Of a stretch of DNA of 26,208 nt, positions 1 to 7,970 are shown piece by piece. A model generated the notes under the pieces. The model was not told where the DNA came from. It saw only the letters and a program-made list of their open reading frames with translations, and made no database searches. Source of the DNA: an uncultured bacterium (GTDB lineage Bacteria; Bacteroidota; Bacteroidia; Bacteroidales; Marinifilaceae); assembly GCA_905216195.1 (NCBI GenBank), contig CAJMSX010000050.1, positions 1 to 26,208 of the forward strand, given 5' to 3'. Each line of letters opens with the position of its first letter. The stretch's first letter is position 1. The position numbers were made by a program, and so were the translations under genes.

Positions 1-1
1 T

Positions 2-1069
2 CAGGGAATTTTGTTTTTGCTATTGCTGGCTTTCTGTATGTTTTTTGTTTCCCGGCGTTTTTCTCCCGCTATTTTGGAGAAGCTGATCGATTCGGAACAG
101 GTGTGTGAAGCGACGGTCAGTTATATCAACTGGAGAGTATATGGTTTTTTCTTTTCCTTTATAGCCGTGATGTTTCGGGCTTTTTTTGTCGGAATCACCG
201 AAACCCGGATTTTGACTGTCAATTCCCTGGTGATGGTCGGTACGAATGTCGTTTTGAACTACATCCTGATTTTCGGGAAAATGGGTTTCCCGGCTTTAGG
301 AATAGCGGGTGCGGCTATCGGTTCGTCGATTTCGGAACTGGTGTCCGTTTTGTTTTTCGTGATTTATACCTGGTGGCGGGTCGATAAACGAAAATACGGG
401 TTTTTACATTTTCAGGGTTTTCGTTGGAAAATGTTGGGACGGATTTTAAATATTTCCATCTGGACCATGTTACAGGCTTTTTTATCCATTGCTACCTGGT
501 TTTTATTTTTTGTAGCTGTAGAGCATCTGGGAGAGCGTCCTTTAGCGGTATCCAATCTGGTGAGAAGCATATCTACTTTGCTTTTTATGCCGGTTACGGC
601 CTTTGCTACGACTTCCAGTTCCCTGGTCAGTAATCTGATCGGAGCGGGTAGATCCGGAGAAGTATTACCCGCTTGTTGGAAAATTATCCGCATTTGTTTT
701 ACGAGTCTGATCGGCTTACTGGTGTTAATCGTTTTGTTTCCCCAGCTGGTGTTGAGAATATATACGGATGATCCGGCTTTGATTGCGGCTTCGGTTCCTT
801 CTCTTCTCGTGATGGTTTCCGGTTTTCTGATTGCACCGGCGGCCAGCATATTGTTTAATTCCATTTCGGGAACCGGTAATACCCGGGGGGCGATGTGGAT
901 TGAGTTCGGGACTTTGCTCGTGTATATTCTCTACATCTTGTATATCGTAGTATTTTTGAAGGCGGATGTAGCCGTTTGCTGGACTGCCGATGTGCTTTAC
1001 TGGATCGTATTGTTTATTCTGGCCTGGCGGTATATGGAAAAAGCAGTCCGGAAAACCAAAACGATCTGA
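2..1069 (+). CDS. MATE family efflux transporter, 5' end missing
   Basis: This is the C-terminal part of a multidrug and toxin extrusion (MATE) antiporter, an inner-membrane protein that exports organic cations in exchange for Na+ or H+. The frame is open to the left edge of the window, so the true start lies outside; the TTG at 11 is not a likely start. About 355 residues are visible against roughly 450 in the family, so about 90-100 N-terminal residues are absent. Many hydrophobic helices are visible, together with polar stretches typical of MATE proteins (GITETR, GAAIGSS, NLIGAGRSGE, GTGNTRGA). The gene converges on the GH3-family gene on the other strand, with about 100 bases between them. 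The substrate cannot be told from the sequence. Confidence 0.85.
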   Translation, partial: QGILFLLLLAFCMFFVSRRFSPAILEKLIDSEQVCEATVSYINWRVYGFFFSFIAVMFRAFFVGITETRILTVNSLVMVGTNVVLNYILIFGKMGFPALGIAGAAIGSSISELVSVLFFVIYTWWRVDKRKYGFLHFQGFRWKMLGRILNISIWTMLQAFLSIATWFLFFVAVEHLGERPLAVSNLVRSISTLLFMPVTAFATTSSSLVSNLIGAGRSGEVLPACWKIIRICFTSLIGLLVLIVLFPQLVLRIYTDDPALIAASVPSLLVMVSGFLIAPAASILFNSISGTGNTRGAMWIEFGTLLVYILYILYIVVFLKADVAVCWTADVLYWIVLFILAWRYMEKAVRKTKTI

Positions 1070-1171
1070 GCGTGTTGTCCTTCCCGGAAGGAGAGCAATC
1101 CGGATCTGACCCTTTGCGGAAGGAAGGAGGGCGTCCGGAATCTTCCTACGGAGAGGAGTTCCCGGAAGGGT
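1070..1171. repeat. convergent intergenic with repeated TTCCCGGAAGG
   Basis: This short gap separates two convergent genes. The 11-mer TTCCCGGAAGG occurs twice (1081-1091 and 1159-1169), and each copy is close to palindromic. The gap is rich in GGAAGG and CCGGA runs, so it could fold and may serve as a two-way transcription stop, but there is no clear T tract on either side. Confidence 0.3.
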
Positions 1172-2680
1172 TTACCGGTTATTCAAAGCCAGCAACTGTT
1201 CGATATGGGTGCGGTCGTTCCATAAACGGGGGACTTTATGTTGTCCTCCGAGTTTCCCTTTCTCTTTCAACCAGTCGGTAAAGAGGTGGGGACGAGCCGT
1301 ATGGATTTTGAGACGTTCGAGAGACAACAGGCGTTTCGCTTCGTAATCCGAATTGAGTTTTTGGAGTTCTGCATCCAGAATTTCGGCAAAACTTTCGATA
1401 TCGGCAGGAGGAGTGCTGAATTCGATCAGCCATTCATGAGCTCCCTTTTTCCCTCCCTTCATAAAAATGGGTGCTACCGTAAACTCAAAAATGGAGGAAG
1501 AGGTTTTCTCACAGGCTACCCGAAGGGCTTCCGTGGCGTTATCGATAATCAATTCTTCACCGAAAGCATTGATAAACAACTTCGTGCGTCCGGTGATTTT
1601 AAATTTATACGGATGCACCGAAGTAAAGGTAATCGTATCGCCGATCATATACCTCCACAAACCGCCGTTCGTAGTGATGATCAGGGCGTAGTTGACGGAA
1701 GGTTCTACTTCCTGTAAAAGTAAGGTTTGGGGATGATTTTTGCCCAATTCGCTCAGCGGCATAAATTCGTAGTAGACCCCGTAATCCAGCATGAGCAGGA
1801 GGGAAGAGTCAGCGGGATCATCCTGAAGACCGAAAAATCCTTCCGAAGCGTTATAGGTTTCCATGTACTTCATTTTCGGATCGGGGAGCAAGCGCTTGTA
1901 TTGTTCCCGGTAAGGAATGAAACTGATACCGCCGTGAATAAAGAGTTCCAGGTTCGGCCATACCTCGTGTAAATTATTTTTGCCTGTCTTCTCCAATATT
2001 TTGTTGATCAGTGTCAGAAACCAGGAAGGTACGCCGGCCAGACAGCGTACGTCTTCCCGTATGGTGGTTTCGCAGATTTTTTCGAGCTTTTCCTCCCAGT
2101 TATTCATCAGCATGATGGAGGCGTCGGGAGTTTTCATTAAATTTGCCCAGAAAGGGGTGTTGGAAATGAGAATGGCCGATAAATCTCCGTACTGACAGTT
2201 GGTGTTGGTTTTACTGATTTCACTACTCCCTCCCAGCGCCAGCGTTTTTCCGCTGAAAACCTGGGCTTCCGGATAAAGCCGGTTAAATAAGGAAATAACG
2301 TCTTTTCCTCCCCGGAATTGGCAAGACTCCAGAGAAGAGGGAGAGACTGGAATGAATTTGCTTTTGGCATCCGTGGTACCGGAAGATTTGGCGAACCATT
2401 TGATTTCTTCGGGCCAGAGGAGGTTTTGCTGACCTGCCATGGTACGAGTGATATAATCTTTGATGTCTTCATAGTGAACTACGGGCAGGCGTTTTCTGAA
2501 TTGCTCCGGAGTTTCTATGGAGTGGAAATGGTATTTTTTCCCGTATTCGGTGAGAGCGGCGGTGGCCAGTAATTCTTTTAATACATTTTGCTGGGTTTCG
2601 ATGGGATTCGTTTTGAAATGGTCGATTTGTGCCAGCCGTTTTTGAGTGAACAGTGATATGATCGAATTGATAAAAGCCAT
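1172..2680 (-). CDS. GH3 auxin-responsive promoter family protein (acyl-adenylating)
   Basis: This protein of about 502 residues belongs to the bacterial branch of the GH3 family, part of the adenylate-forming (ANL) superfamily. Plant GH3 enzymes join acyl acids to amino acids through an acyl-adenylate. The ATP-binding serine/threonine loop SSGTT lies at about residues 99-103. A second family motif, YNASEGFFG, lies near the middle, and the YMIGDTITF motif follows at about residue 345. The ATG at 2680 is chosen as start; a TTG two codons upstream also keeps the frame open but is less likely. It lies 22 bases downstream of rnhB on the same strand and is probably cotranscribed with it. The substrate in Bacteroidetes is not known to me and nothing nearby suggests one. 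Confidence 0.85.
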   Translation of the reverse strand: MAFINSIISLFTQKRLAQIDHFKTNPIETQQNVLKELLATAALTEYGKKYHFHSIETPEQFRKRLPVVHYEDIKDYITRTMAGQQNLLWPEEIKWFAKSSGTTDAKSKFIPVSPSSLESCQFRGGKDVISLFNRLYPEAQVFSGKTLALGGSSEISKTNTNCQYGDLSAILISNTPFWANLMKTPDASIMLMNNWEEKLEKICETTIREDVRCLAGVPSWFLTLINKILEKTGKNNLHEVWPNLELFIHGGISFIPYREQYKRLLPDPKMKYMETYNASEGFFGLQDDPADSSLLLMLDYGVYYEFMPLSELGKNHPQTLLLQEVEPSVNYALIITTNGGLWRYMIGDTITFTSVHPYKFKITGRTKLFINAFGEELIIDNATEALRVACEKTSSSIFEFTVAPIFMKGGKKGAHEWLIEFSTPPADIESFAEILDAELQKLNSDYEAKRLLSLERLKIHTARPHLFTDWLKEKGKLGGQHKVPRLWNDRTHIEQLLALNNR

Positions 2681-2702
2681 ACTCAAGATAAATGGTTTAC
2701 TG

Positions 2703-3326
2703 TTAATTTACCGGATCCGCTTCTTCGTCGAAATTCAGTTCCAGTTGCACGTCTGCTAAGTTAAAACTTTTTCGGTGAAAATCGGTAATCCCGAATTCTT
2801 TAATTTTATCACGGTGTTCCCGCGTAGGGTATCCTTTATTCCGGGACCAGTTGTAACAGGGGTATTGCAGTCCGAGTTGTTTCATGTATTCGTCCCGGTG
2901 GGTTTTGGCTAAAACCGAAGCGGCAGCGATGGACATATACTTGCTATCGCCTTTCACAATACAGCAGTGAGGGATGTCCCGGTATGTTTTAAAGCGGTTG
3001 CCGTCGACGATAATATGCTGCGGCCTGATGCTCAGTCCGTCGAGGGCCAGGTGCATGGCTGCGATGGAGGCGTTCAGAATGTTGATTTCGTCGATACGGT
3101 GGTTGTCTACACTGGCTACAGCCCAAGCCAAAGCTTCTTTTTCGATCAGGGGACGCAATAGGTCCCGTTGTTTTTCGCTGAGTTGCTTCGAATCGTTCAA
3201 TAGTTCGTTGGTAAAATTGTCGGGTAATATGACGGCAGCGGCAAATACCGGCCCTGCGAGACAACCTCTTCCGGCTTCGTCACACCCGGCTTCCATGCGA
3301 GTAAAATCGTATTTTAATTTAAGCAT
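2703..3326 (-). CDS. rnhB: Ribonuclease HII
   Basis: RNase HII removes RNA from RNA-DNA hybrids and single misincorporated ribonucleotides in the cytoplasm, using two metal ions. The protein has 207 residues, which is the normal length. The family signature CDEAGRG carries the acidic pair D16 and E17. A further acidic residue lies in IIVDGN, and the conserved segment SVLAKTHRDEYM follows. The phrase NDSKQLSEKQR matches the family's DSK(Q/K)LS motif. Transcription probably starts from the palindromic promoter at 3379-3394, leaving a leader of about 50 bases. The GH3-family gene follows closely on the same strand. Confidence 0.97.
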   Translation of the reverse strand: MLKLKYDFTRMEAGCDEAGRGCLAGPVFAAAVILPDNFTNELLNDSKQLSEKQRDLLRPLIEKEALAWAVASVDNHRIDEINILNASIAAMHLALDGLSIRPQHIIVDGNRFKTYRDIPHCCIVKGDSKYMSIAAASVLAKTHRDEYMKQLGLQYPCYNWSRNKGYPTREHRDKIKEFGITDFHRKSFNLADVQLELNFDEEADPVN

Positions 3327-3378
3327 AAGACTTTGTTAAATTAAGTAGCGGGAAGTAAAAATACATCTTCATTTTCCG

Positions 3379-3394
3379 TACTTTTGCAAAAGTA
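3379..3394. promoter_or_regulatory. Perfect palindrome with two opposed TAnnTTTG boxes
   Basis: TACTTTTGCAAAAGTA reads the same on both strands. Each strand carries TACTTTTG, a match to the Bacteroidetes -7 consensus TAnnTTTG. The palindrome lies between the divergent genes rnhB (-) and the DUF4268 gene (+), 40-53 bases from either start. A shared two-way core promoter is the simplest reading. No good -33 TTTG is visible at the expected distance on either side. Confidence 0.55.
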
Positions 3395-3434
3395 ATTAAA
3401 ATACATTTTTTATTTTCAATTTTCGGTTACAATT

Positions 3435-3893
3435 ATGCTGAGTAAGGAAGAAGCTAAAGAAATGCGGATCGCTTTCTGGAACGGATTTAAACGTTATTGT
3501 TATCGTCAGCACATCAACCGGCGCTGGGTGCTTACCGGTGTTAAGATTCGCTCGGTGCAACTGAAATTTCATGCGGATACTGAAAAAGCTTTGGTACTTT
3601 TTCAGATCGATCATAAAAACGATTTACGGCGGTATGAGGTATATGAATGTTTTTTGTCTTACCGGAAGCTGATGGCCGAAAGTTGCGGTCCCGATTTATG
3701 CTGGGAAGAAGACTATACGGGTATAGAGGGAAATACAGTGAGTGCGATTTATTTCGAACAGAAAGGAGTGAATATGAACCGGACGGAAGACTGGGAAAAG
3801 ATATATGCTTTTTTTGCCGAAAAAATGGTTTTACTGGAAGAAGCTTATTGGGAATACCGGGACCTGATCAACGACCGATTGAAAAGACATTGA
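3435..3893 (+). CDS. DUF4268 domain-containing protein
   Basis: This is a small soluble protein of 152 residues that I recognise as a DUF4268 type common in Bacteroidetes. It begins with a stretch resembling AFWNGFKRYCYRQ and is rich in aromatic and charged residues, with no signal peptide or membrane helix. Some DUF4268 proteins are fused to, or resemble, nuclease-related proteins, but nothing here shows catalytic residues, so no function is claimed. It is read from the palindromic promoter shared with rnhB. The EamA transporter follows after 19 bases, so the two may form a small operon. Confidence 0.75.
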   Translation: MLSKEEAKEMRIAFWNGFKRYCYRQHINRRWVLTGVKIRSVQLKFHADTEKALVLFQIDHKNDLRRYEVYECFLSYRKLMAESCGPDLCWEEDYTGIEGNTVSAIYFEQKGVNMNRTEDWEKIYAFFAEKMVLLEEAYWEYRDLINDRLKRH

Positions 3894-3912
3894 ATCCGGT
3901 ATAATAAGGTGT

Positions 3913-4857
3913 ATGATGAAATATTTGGGAGAAATTATTTCTTTGGGCGTAGCGTTCTCGTGGACCATTACGGCTCTTTGTTTTGAGTATGCCGGGAAAC
4001 GGGTGGGATCCCTGGCGGTAAATTTGCTGCGTTTGCTGCTGGCTTTTTTGATGTTGGCCGTTTTGCTGTACTGTTTTACGGGAAGCTGTATGCCGGTCGG
4101 GGCCGACGGTAAAACGTGGTTGTGGATGTCCGTTTCCGGCCTGATCGGATTTGTTTTCGGAGATTTTTGTCTGTTTTATTCTTACATTCTCATCGGATCG
4201 CGGTTCGGACAGTTATTGATGACGTTGGCTCCTCCGGCGGCCGCTTTAAGCGGAGCTTTGCTTTTACAGGAGGAATTACGTCCTATGGCTATAGCCGGTA
4301 TGACGATTACTTTATCGGGAATAGCTCTTTCCATTTTTAGTAAGGGAAAAGGGCCTGGGGAGCATATACATATCAAACTGCCTTTAAAAGGATTGCTGAT
4401 GGGAATCGGGGGCGGTGTCGGACAAGGGGTCGGATTGGTGTTCAGTAAACTGGGAATGGATTATTATAGCCGGAGTGCAGCCGGATATGGGGAGGAAATC
4501 CAACAATTGATTCCTTTTGCGGCTTCTCAAATTCGGGTGGTTACCGGTATTGTGGGCTTTACCTGCATCTTGTTGATAAGCCGGAGAATCGGAATCCTGC
4601 GTGCTGCCGTACACGACCGGCCGGCTATGCGGGCCGTTTTCTGGGGAACGATATTCGGTCCCTTTTTAGGGGTGTCTTTTTCCCTGATGGCCGTTCAATA
4701 TACGGAAAGCGGTATCGCATCTACCTTGATGGCCCTTACGCCCATCCTTATTATTTTACCTTCGGTCCTCTGGTTCCGGCAAAAGGTGACCTTCAGCGAA
4801 ATCGTGGGAGCGGTAGTCAGTGTAATCGGTGTCTCTTTTTTCTTTTGGGATAAATAA
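3913..4857 (+). CDS. EamA/DMT superfamily transporter
   Basis: This is a drug/metabolite transporter family inner-membrane protein of 314 residues. It has about ten predicted hydrophobic helices in two repeated EamA halves, which is the usual size and layout. The first half starts with LGVAFSWTITALCFEYAGKR, and the second half repeats the theme around GPFLGVSFSLMAVQYTESG and ALTPILIILPS. Starts at 3913 and 3916 are both possible (two adjacent ATG codons). Its stop is only 12 bases from the stop of the convergent DUF3078 gene, with no obvious terminator between them. Family members export amino acids, nucleotides or sugars; the substrate cannot be assigned here. Confidence 0.85.
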   Translation: MMKYLGEIISLGVAFSWTITALCFEYAGKRVGSLAVNLLRLLLAFLMLAVLLYCFTGSCMPVGADGKTWLWMSVSGLIGFVFGDFCLFYSYILIGSRFGQLLMTLAPPAAALSGALLLQEELRPMAIAGMTITLSGIALSIFSKGKGPGEHIHIKLPLKGLLMGIGGGVGQGVGLVFSKLGMDYYSRSAAGYGEEIQQLIPFAASQIRVVTGIVGFTCILLISRRIGILRAAVHDRPAMRAVFWGTIFGPFLGVSFSLMAVQYTESGIASTLMALTPILIILPSVLWFRQKVTFSEIVGAVVSVIGVSFFFWDK

Positions 4858-4869
4858 GGAATATCCGGT

Positions 4870-5745
4870 TTAGAAGTTGAATTGGAGACCGACGCCTAAA
4901 ATTTCTTTAAATTGAACCCGGGGACCGGTACGGCCGTCTTTTTGCGTAATTTTTACGTCATTGTCGTAAATCAGATTGGTGGTCAGGTTGGTCGAAAACC
5001 AGTTGTTGATTTTCATATTCAATAAAACATCCCAGCGAACATCGATATTTTGAGGTTGTTCGAGGTAGTTGGCATATAAATCCAAACGGGTGTATATCGT
5101 CATATTTTTTAAAAATTCATAGTGGATTTCCGCTTTTAAGTTGGCGCCGAATTCGGAGAAAAGCCGTTTCCCTTTCTCTACCCCGAAAGCTCCTTCGTCT
5201 GAAAGCCGCTTGTTGCCGACGAAAGTGCCGCGCCAGGAAGCCGGGGAGAGGGTGGCCGTAAACCAGGCTTTCGGCGTCCAGGTAATACCCGGGCCGATGA
5301 GTAAATAGGCGGGGGCCATAAATTTGGAAATGTATATTTCCTTGGAAACCGCATAGTCATATCCTTTGGCGAATTGGGTTTGGAACGTAAGGAGAGCACT
5401 CAGGTAAAAGTTTTTAGCCATCTGATAACCGTAGGTAGACGACAAGTAAATTTTATCATTGGTTTTCCGGGTTCCGTTATTATCGGTTTTATTCAGGCCG
5501 TAAGCTAATTCCAGCCGGTTATTCCACAAATGACGTTCTTTTTTGAAATCCGCACTGTAATTCAGCATCGCGTCTAGTCCGAGAGCGGATTCTCCTCCTG
5601 CCGACCAACTGCTTAAGCTGGCTTGGGAGAGGTTGAGAGCCATCATTCCTTTTCTTTCCCAGTAGGGATTCTGGTTCGGTTGAGCCGGTAAATGGCAGTA
5701 GAAAACAACGATAAATAAAAGCGGAAATAAAATGTATTTTTTCAT
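4870..5745 (-). CDS. DUF3078 domain-containing secreted or outer-membrane protein
   Basis: This is an exported protein of about 291 residues of the DUF3078 family, which is found in Bacteroidetes. The start at 5745 gives a clear signal peptide (MKK followed by a hydrophobic run, cleavage near LPAQP, about residue 21); a longer reading from 5841 would bury that signal and is rejected. The mature part is rich in alternating aromatic and polar residues, contains the family phrase LSQASLSSWSAGGESA, and ends in phenylalanine (GLQFNF), as outer-membrane beta-barrels do. The function is unknown. It is divergent from the lysine cluster, and its 5' region shares the gap with that cluster's promoter. 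Confidence 0.8.
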   Translation of the reverse strand: MKKYILFPLLFIVVFYCHLPAQPNQNPYWERKGMMALNLSQASLSSWSAGGESALGLDAMLNYSADFKKERHLWNNRLELAYGLNKTDNNGTRKTNDKIYLSSTYGYQMAKNFYLSALLTFQTQFAKGYDYAVSKEIYISKFMAPAYLLIGPGITWTPKAWFTATLSPASWRGTFVGNKRLSDEGAFGVEKGKRLFSEFGANLKAEIHYEFLKNMTIYTRLDLYANYLEQPQNIDVRWDVLLNMKINNWFSTNLTTNLIYDNDVKITQKDGRTGPRVQFKEILGVGLQFNF

Positions 5746-5840
5746 AATTCCTGTATTTATGGGTTTAAGTACGGGGGACGGGACTAAAATGTTGAGAAGA
5801 AGGAGAGATAAATTTGTTAAAGTGGCGGAAAGAAATATCA

Positions 5841-5862
5841 CTTTTTTCCCCTAGGAAAAAAG
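5841..5862. repeat. Inverted repeat upstream of the lysine cluster
   Basis: CTTTTTTCC (5841-5849) and GGAAAAAAG (5854-5862) are perfect complements around the four-base loop CCTA, and can extend to CAC/GTG with one bulged base. The repeat sits between the divergent DUF3078 gene and atoD, about 145 bases before atoD. It could be an operator or a weak hairpin; the sequence does not decide. Confidence 0.45.
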
Positions 5863-5943
5863 AGTGCTTTCCCTGATTAATTAGAATCATTTTAAATAGC
5901 GAAAAAAATGTTGAAAATATTTCATTTTCACTTTTGCAATGTA

Positions 5944-5951
5944 TAAATTTG
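5944..5951 (+). promoter_or_regulatory. Possible -7 box for the lysine-butyrate operon
   Basis: TAAATTTG fits the Bacteroidetes -7 consensus TAnnTTTG and lies 55 bases before the atoD start, in an AT-rich gap. No convincing -33 TTTG stands 19-23 bases upstream, so the assignment is tentative. No B12 riboswitch-like or lysine riboswitch-like structure was recognised in the leader. Confidence 0.35.
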
Positions 5952-6006
5952 ACAAAACTCAATTATTTAGTGTAATATTTAACAATAAAACCAATATCCA
6001 TTAGCC

Positions 6007-6663
6007 ATGAACAAGTTTATATCAATACAAGAGGCTGTGTCACAGGTAAAAGAGGGGATGGTGGTGATGGTGGGAGGATTTCTGGCAAACGGGACTCCGA
6101 ATGCAATCGTTACCGCTTTAGCGGAGAACGGAGTGAAAAATCTGACGCTTATTTGCAACGATACGGCCTATCCCGACAAAGGGGTGGGGCAACTGATCGC
6201 CAATAAACAGGTAAAGAGGTTGATTGTGTCTCATATCGGGACCAACCCTTGCACCAGTGAACAAATGAACAGCGGGGAGTTGGAGATCGAATTCGTGCCT
6301 CAGGGAACTTTGGCGGAAAGAATTCGTTGTGGAGGTGCGGGTTTAGGCGGTTTTCTCACCACGACAGGAATGGGCACTATTGTGGCAGAGGGAAAGCCGG
6401 TGGTGGAGGTGGACGGAAAGGCCTATTTATTGGAAAAACCTTTGCGGGCCGATATTGCTTTGATTGGGGCGAGTGTCGGGGATTCATGCGGGAATTTGGT
6501 ATACAAGGGTACTTCTCAGAATTTCAATCCCTTGATGGCTTCGGCAGCAGATTTGGTCATTGCTGAAGTAGAGGAATGGAAGGAAGTAGGGGAACTGGCA
6601 CCGGAACTGGTCAAGACTCCGGGTATTTTTATAGATTATCTGGTAAAAGGCGAATCGGTATAG
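6007..6663 (+). CDS. atoD: Butyrate-acetoacetate CoA-transferase, alpha subunit
   Basis: This is one of two subunits of a class I CoA-transferase that moves CoA from butyryl-CoA to acetoacetate, freeing butyrate. It has 218 residues, normal for the A (AtoD-type) subunit. The glycine-rich N-terminal CoA-binding region (MVGGFLANGTPN) and the conserved GGAGLGGFLTTTG segment at about residues 111-123 are visible. The catalytic glutamate lies in the partner subunit, AtoA, about 8.5 kb downstream beyond kamE. It is the first gene of the cluster and is followed by kal after 22 bases. No good Shine-Dalgarno sequence precedes the ATG, which is common in this phylum. The substrate choice rests on the neighbours; acetate could also be an acceptor. 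Confidence 0.92.
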   Translation: MNKFISIQEAVSQVKEGMVVMVGGFLANGTPNAIVTALAENGVKNLTLICNDTAYPDKGVGQLIANKQVKRLIVSHIGTNPCTSEQMNSGELEIEFVPQGTLAERIRCGGAGLGGFLTTTGMGTIVAEGKPVVEVDGKAYLLEKPLRADIALIGASVGDSCGNLVYKGTSQNFNPLMASAADLVIAEVEEWKEVGELAPELVKTPGIFIDYLVKGESV

Positions 6664-6685
6664 CATCAAATTTAAATTTTCATAC

Positions 6686-7072
6686 ATGGAAAAGTCATTG
6701 ATAAGATTAAGAATGAGTGCACATGACGCTCATTATGGCGGTAATCTGGTAGACGGGGCGCGTATGCTGCAATTATTCGGGGATGTTGCCACGGAATTAC
6801 TGATCCGGCATGACGGAGACGAAGGTTTGTTTGCCGGTTATGACAATATCGAGTTTTTGGCTCCCGTATATGCGGGAGATTATATTGAGGCGACGGGGGA
6901 AATCGTACACGTGGGTAATTCTTCCCGGAAAATGGTATTTGAAGCGAAGAAGGTGATTCGGCCGCGTACGGATATTTCGGAATCGGCTGCGGATTTTTTG
7001 GAGGAACCGGTGGTTGTATGCCGGGCCAGCGGTACTTGTGTGGTACCGAAAAAATGTCAACGGAAAGCATAG
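6686..7072 (+). CDS. kal: 3-aminobutyryl-CoA ammonia-lyase
   Basis: Kal removes ammonia from L-3-aminobutyryl-CoA to give crotonyl-CoA, the step linking lysine breakdown to butyrate formation. The protein has 128 residues, the usual size for this single hotdog-fold enzyme. The N-terminal stretch SAHDAHYGGNLVDGARML is characteristic and the core has the GDVATEL helix expected of the fold. It sits directly between the CoA-transferase subunit and kce, the enzyme that makes its substrate. Hotdog proteins are hard to assign alone; here the context makes the call firm. Confidence 0.93.
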   Translation: MEKSLIRLRMSAHDAHYGGNLVDGARMLQLFGDVATELLIRHDGDEGLFAGYDNIEFLAPVYAGDYIEATGEIVHVGNSSRKMVFEAKKVIRPRTDISESAADFLEEPVVVCRASGTCVVPKKCQRKA

Positions 7073-7094
7073 AATTAAAGAATAGAATAACGAT

Positions 7095-7916
7095 ATGGAA
7101 AAATTGATTATCACAGCAGCGATTTGCGGCGCGGAAGTGTTGAAGGAACATAATCCGGCCGTACCCTATACCGTGGAAGAATGTGTGCGCGAAGCGAAAT
7201 CCGCTTATGAGGCGGGGGCGAGTATTATTCACCTTCATGTCCGTTATGACGATGGAACTCCTACTCAGGATAAGGAGCGTTTCCGGGTGATCATGGAGGC
7301 TATCCGACAGGCGTGTCCGGATGTGATTATTCAGCCTTCTACCGGAGGAGCCGTCGGGATGAGTGACGACGAGCGATTACAGCCTACGGAATTGCATCCT
7401 GAAATGGCTACTTTGGATTGCGGTACGTTGAACTTCGGCGGAGACGATGTGTTTATGAATACTGAAAATACCATTCGCTATTTCGGAGAGCGGATGATCG
7501 AATTGGGGATTAAACCGGAGTTGGAAGTTTTTGATAAAAGCATGATCGATATGGCGTTGAGAATGCATAAGAAAGGAGTGATTTTGGCTCCTATGCATTT
7601 TGATTTTGTGATGGGAGTAAACGGAGGAATCGGGGGAGATGTTCGCGATTTCGTTTTTCTTCGCCATAGTATTCCCGCCGATGCTACCTATACGGTAGCG
7701 GGAATCGGCCGGTATGAATTCCCGTTAGCGGCCTGTGCGATTGTAGACGGAGGGCATGTCCGTGTCGGTTTTGAGGACAATGTATATCTGTCTAAAGGCG
7801 TACTGGCCCGGTCTAACGGTGAACTGGTGGAAAAAGTAGTGCGTTTGGCGCGGGAATTGGGAAGAGGCATTGCCAGTCCGGAGGAGGCCCGGAAAATCCT
7901 GAATCTCAAAAAGTGA
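7095..7916 (+). CDS. kce: 3-keto-5-aminohexanoate cleavage enzyme
   Basis: Kce condenses 3-keto-5-aminohexanoate with acetyl-CoA to give acetoacetate and L-3-aminobutyryl-CoA. It belongs to the BKACE (DUF849) TIM-barrel family and needs zinc. The protein has 273 residues, as expected. The zinc histidines H46 and H48 are seen in IIHLHVRYDDG, and the third ligand and nearby acid are most likely E227 and D228 in RVGFEDNVYL; R223 corresponds to the arginine implicated in catalysis in the characterised enzyme. BKACE members use many beta-keto acids, but the kal and kdd neighbours fix this one. It is spaced 22 bases from kal. Confidence 0.95.
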   Translation: MEKLIITAAICGAEVLKEHNPAVPYTVEECVREAKSAYEAGASIIHLHVRYDDGTPTQDKERFRVIMEAIRQACPDVIIQPSTGGAVGMSDDERLQPTELHPEMATLDCGTLNFGGDDVFMNTENTIRYFGERMIELGIKPELEVFDKSMIDMALRMHKKGVILAPMHFDFVMGVNGGIGGDVRDFVFLRHSIPADATYTVAGIGRYEFPLAACAIVDGGHVRVGFEDNVYLSKGVLARSNGELVEKVVRLARELGRGIASPEEARKILNLKK

Positions 7917-7970
7917 TTCGGGAAAGGTGTAAAATTTGTCATTATTAACGGTAACCAAAAATAATATATT

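Noticed and set aside
412..864. 150-codon minus-strand frame inside the MATE gene
   Set aside because: It is antisense to a clear transporter frame, with no recognisable domain or start signal.
5746..5841. Longer start for the DUF3078 protein at 5841
   Set aside because: It would place 32 residues before a clear signal peptide that begins at 5745.
6672..7238. 188-codon minus-strand frame across kal and kce
   Set aside because: It is fully antisense to two well-identified enzymes and has shadow-type composition.
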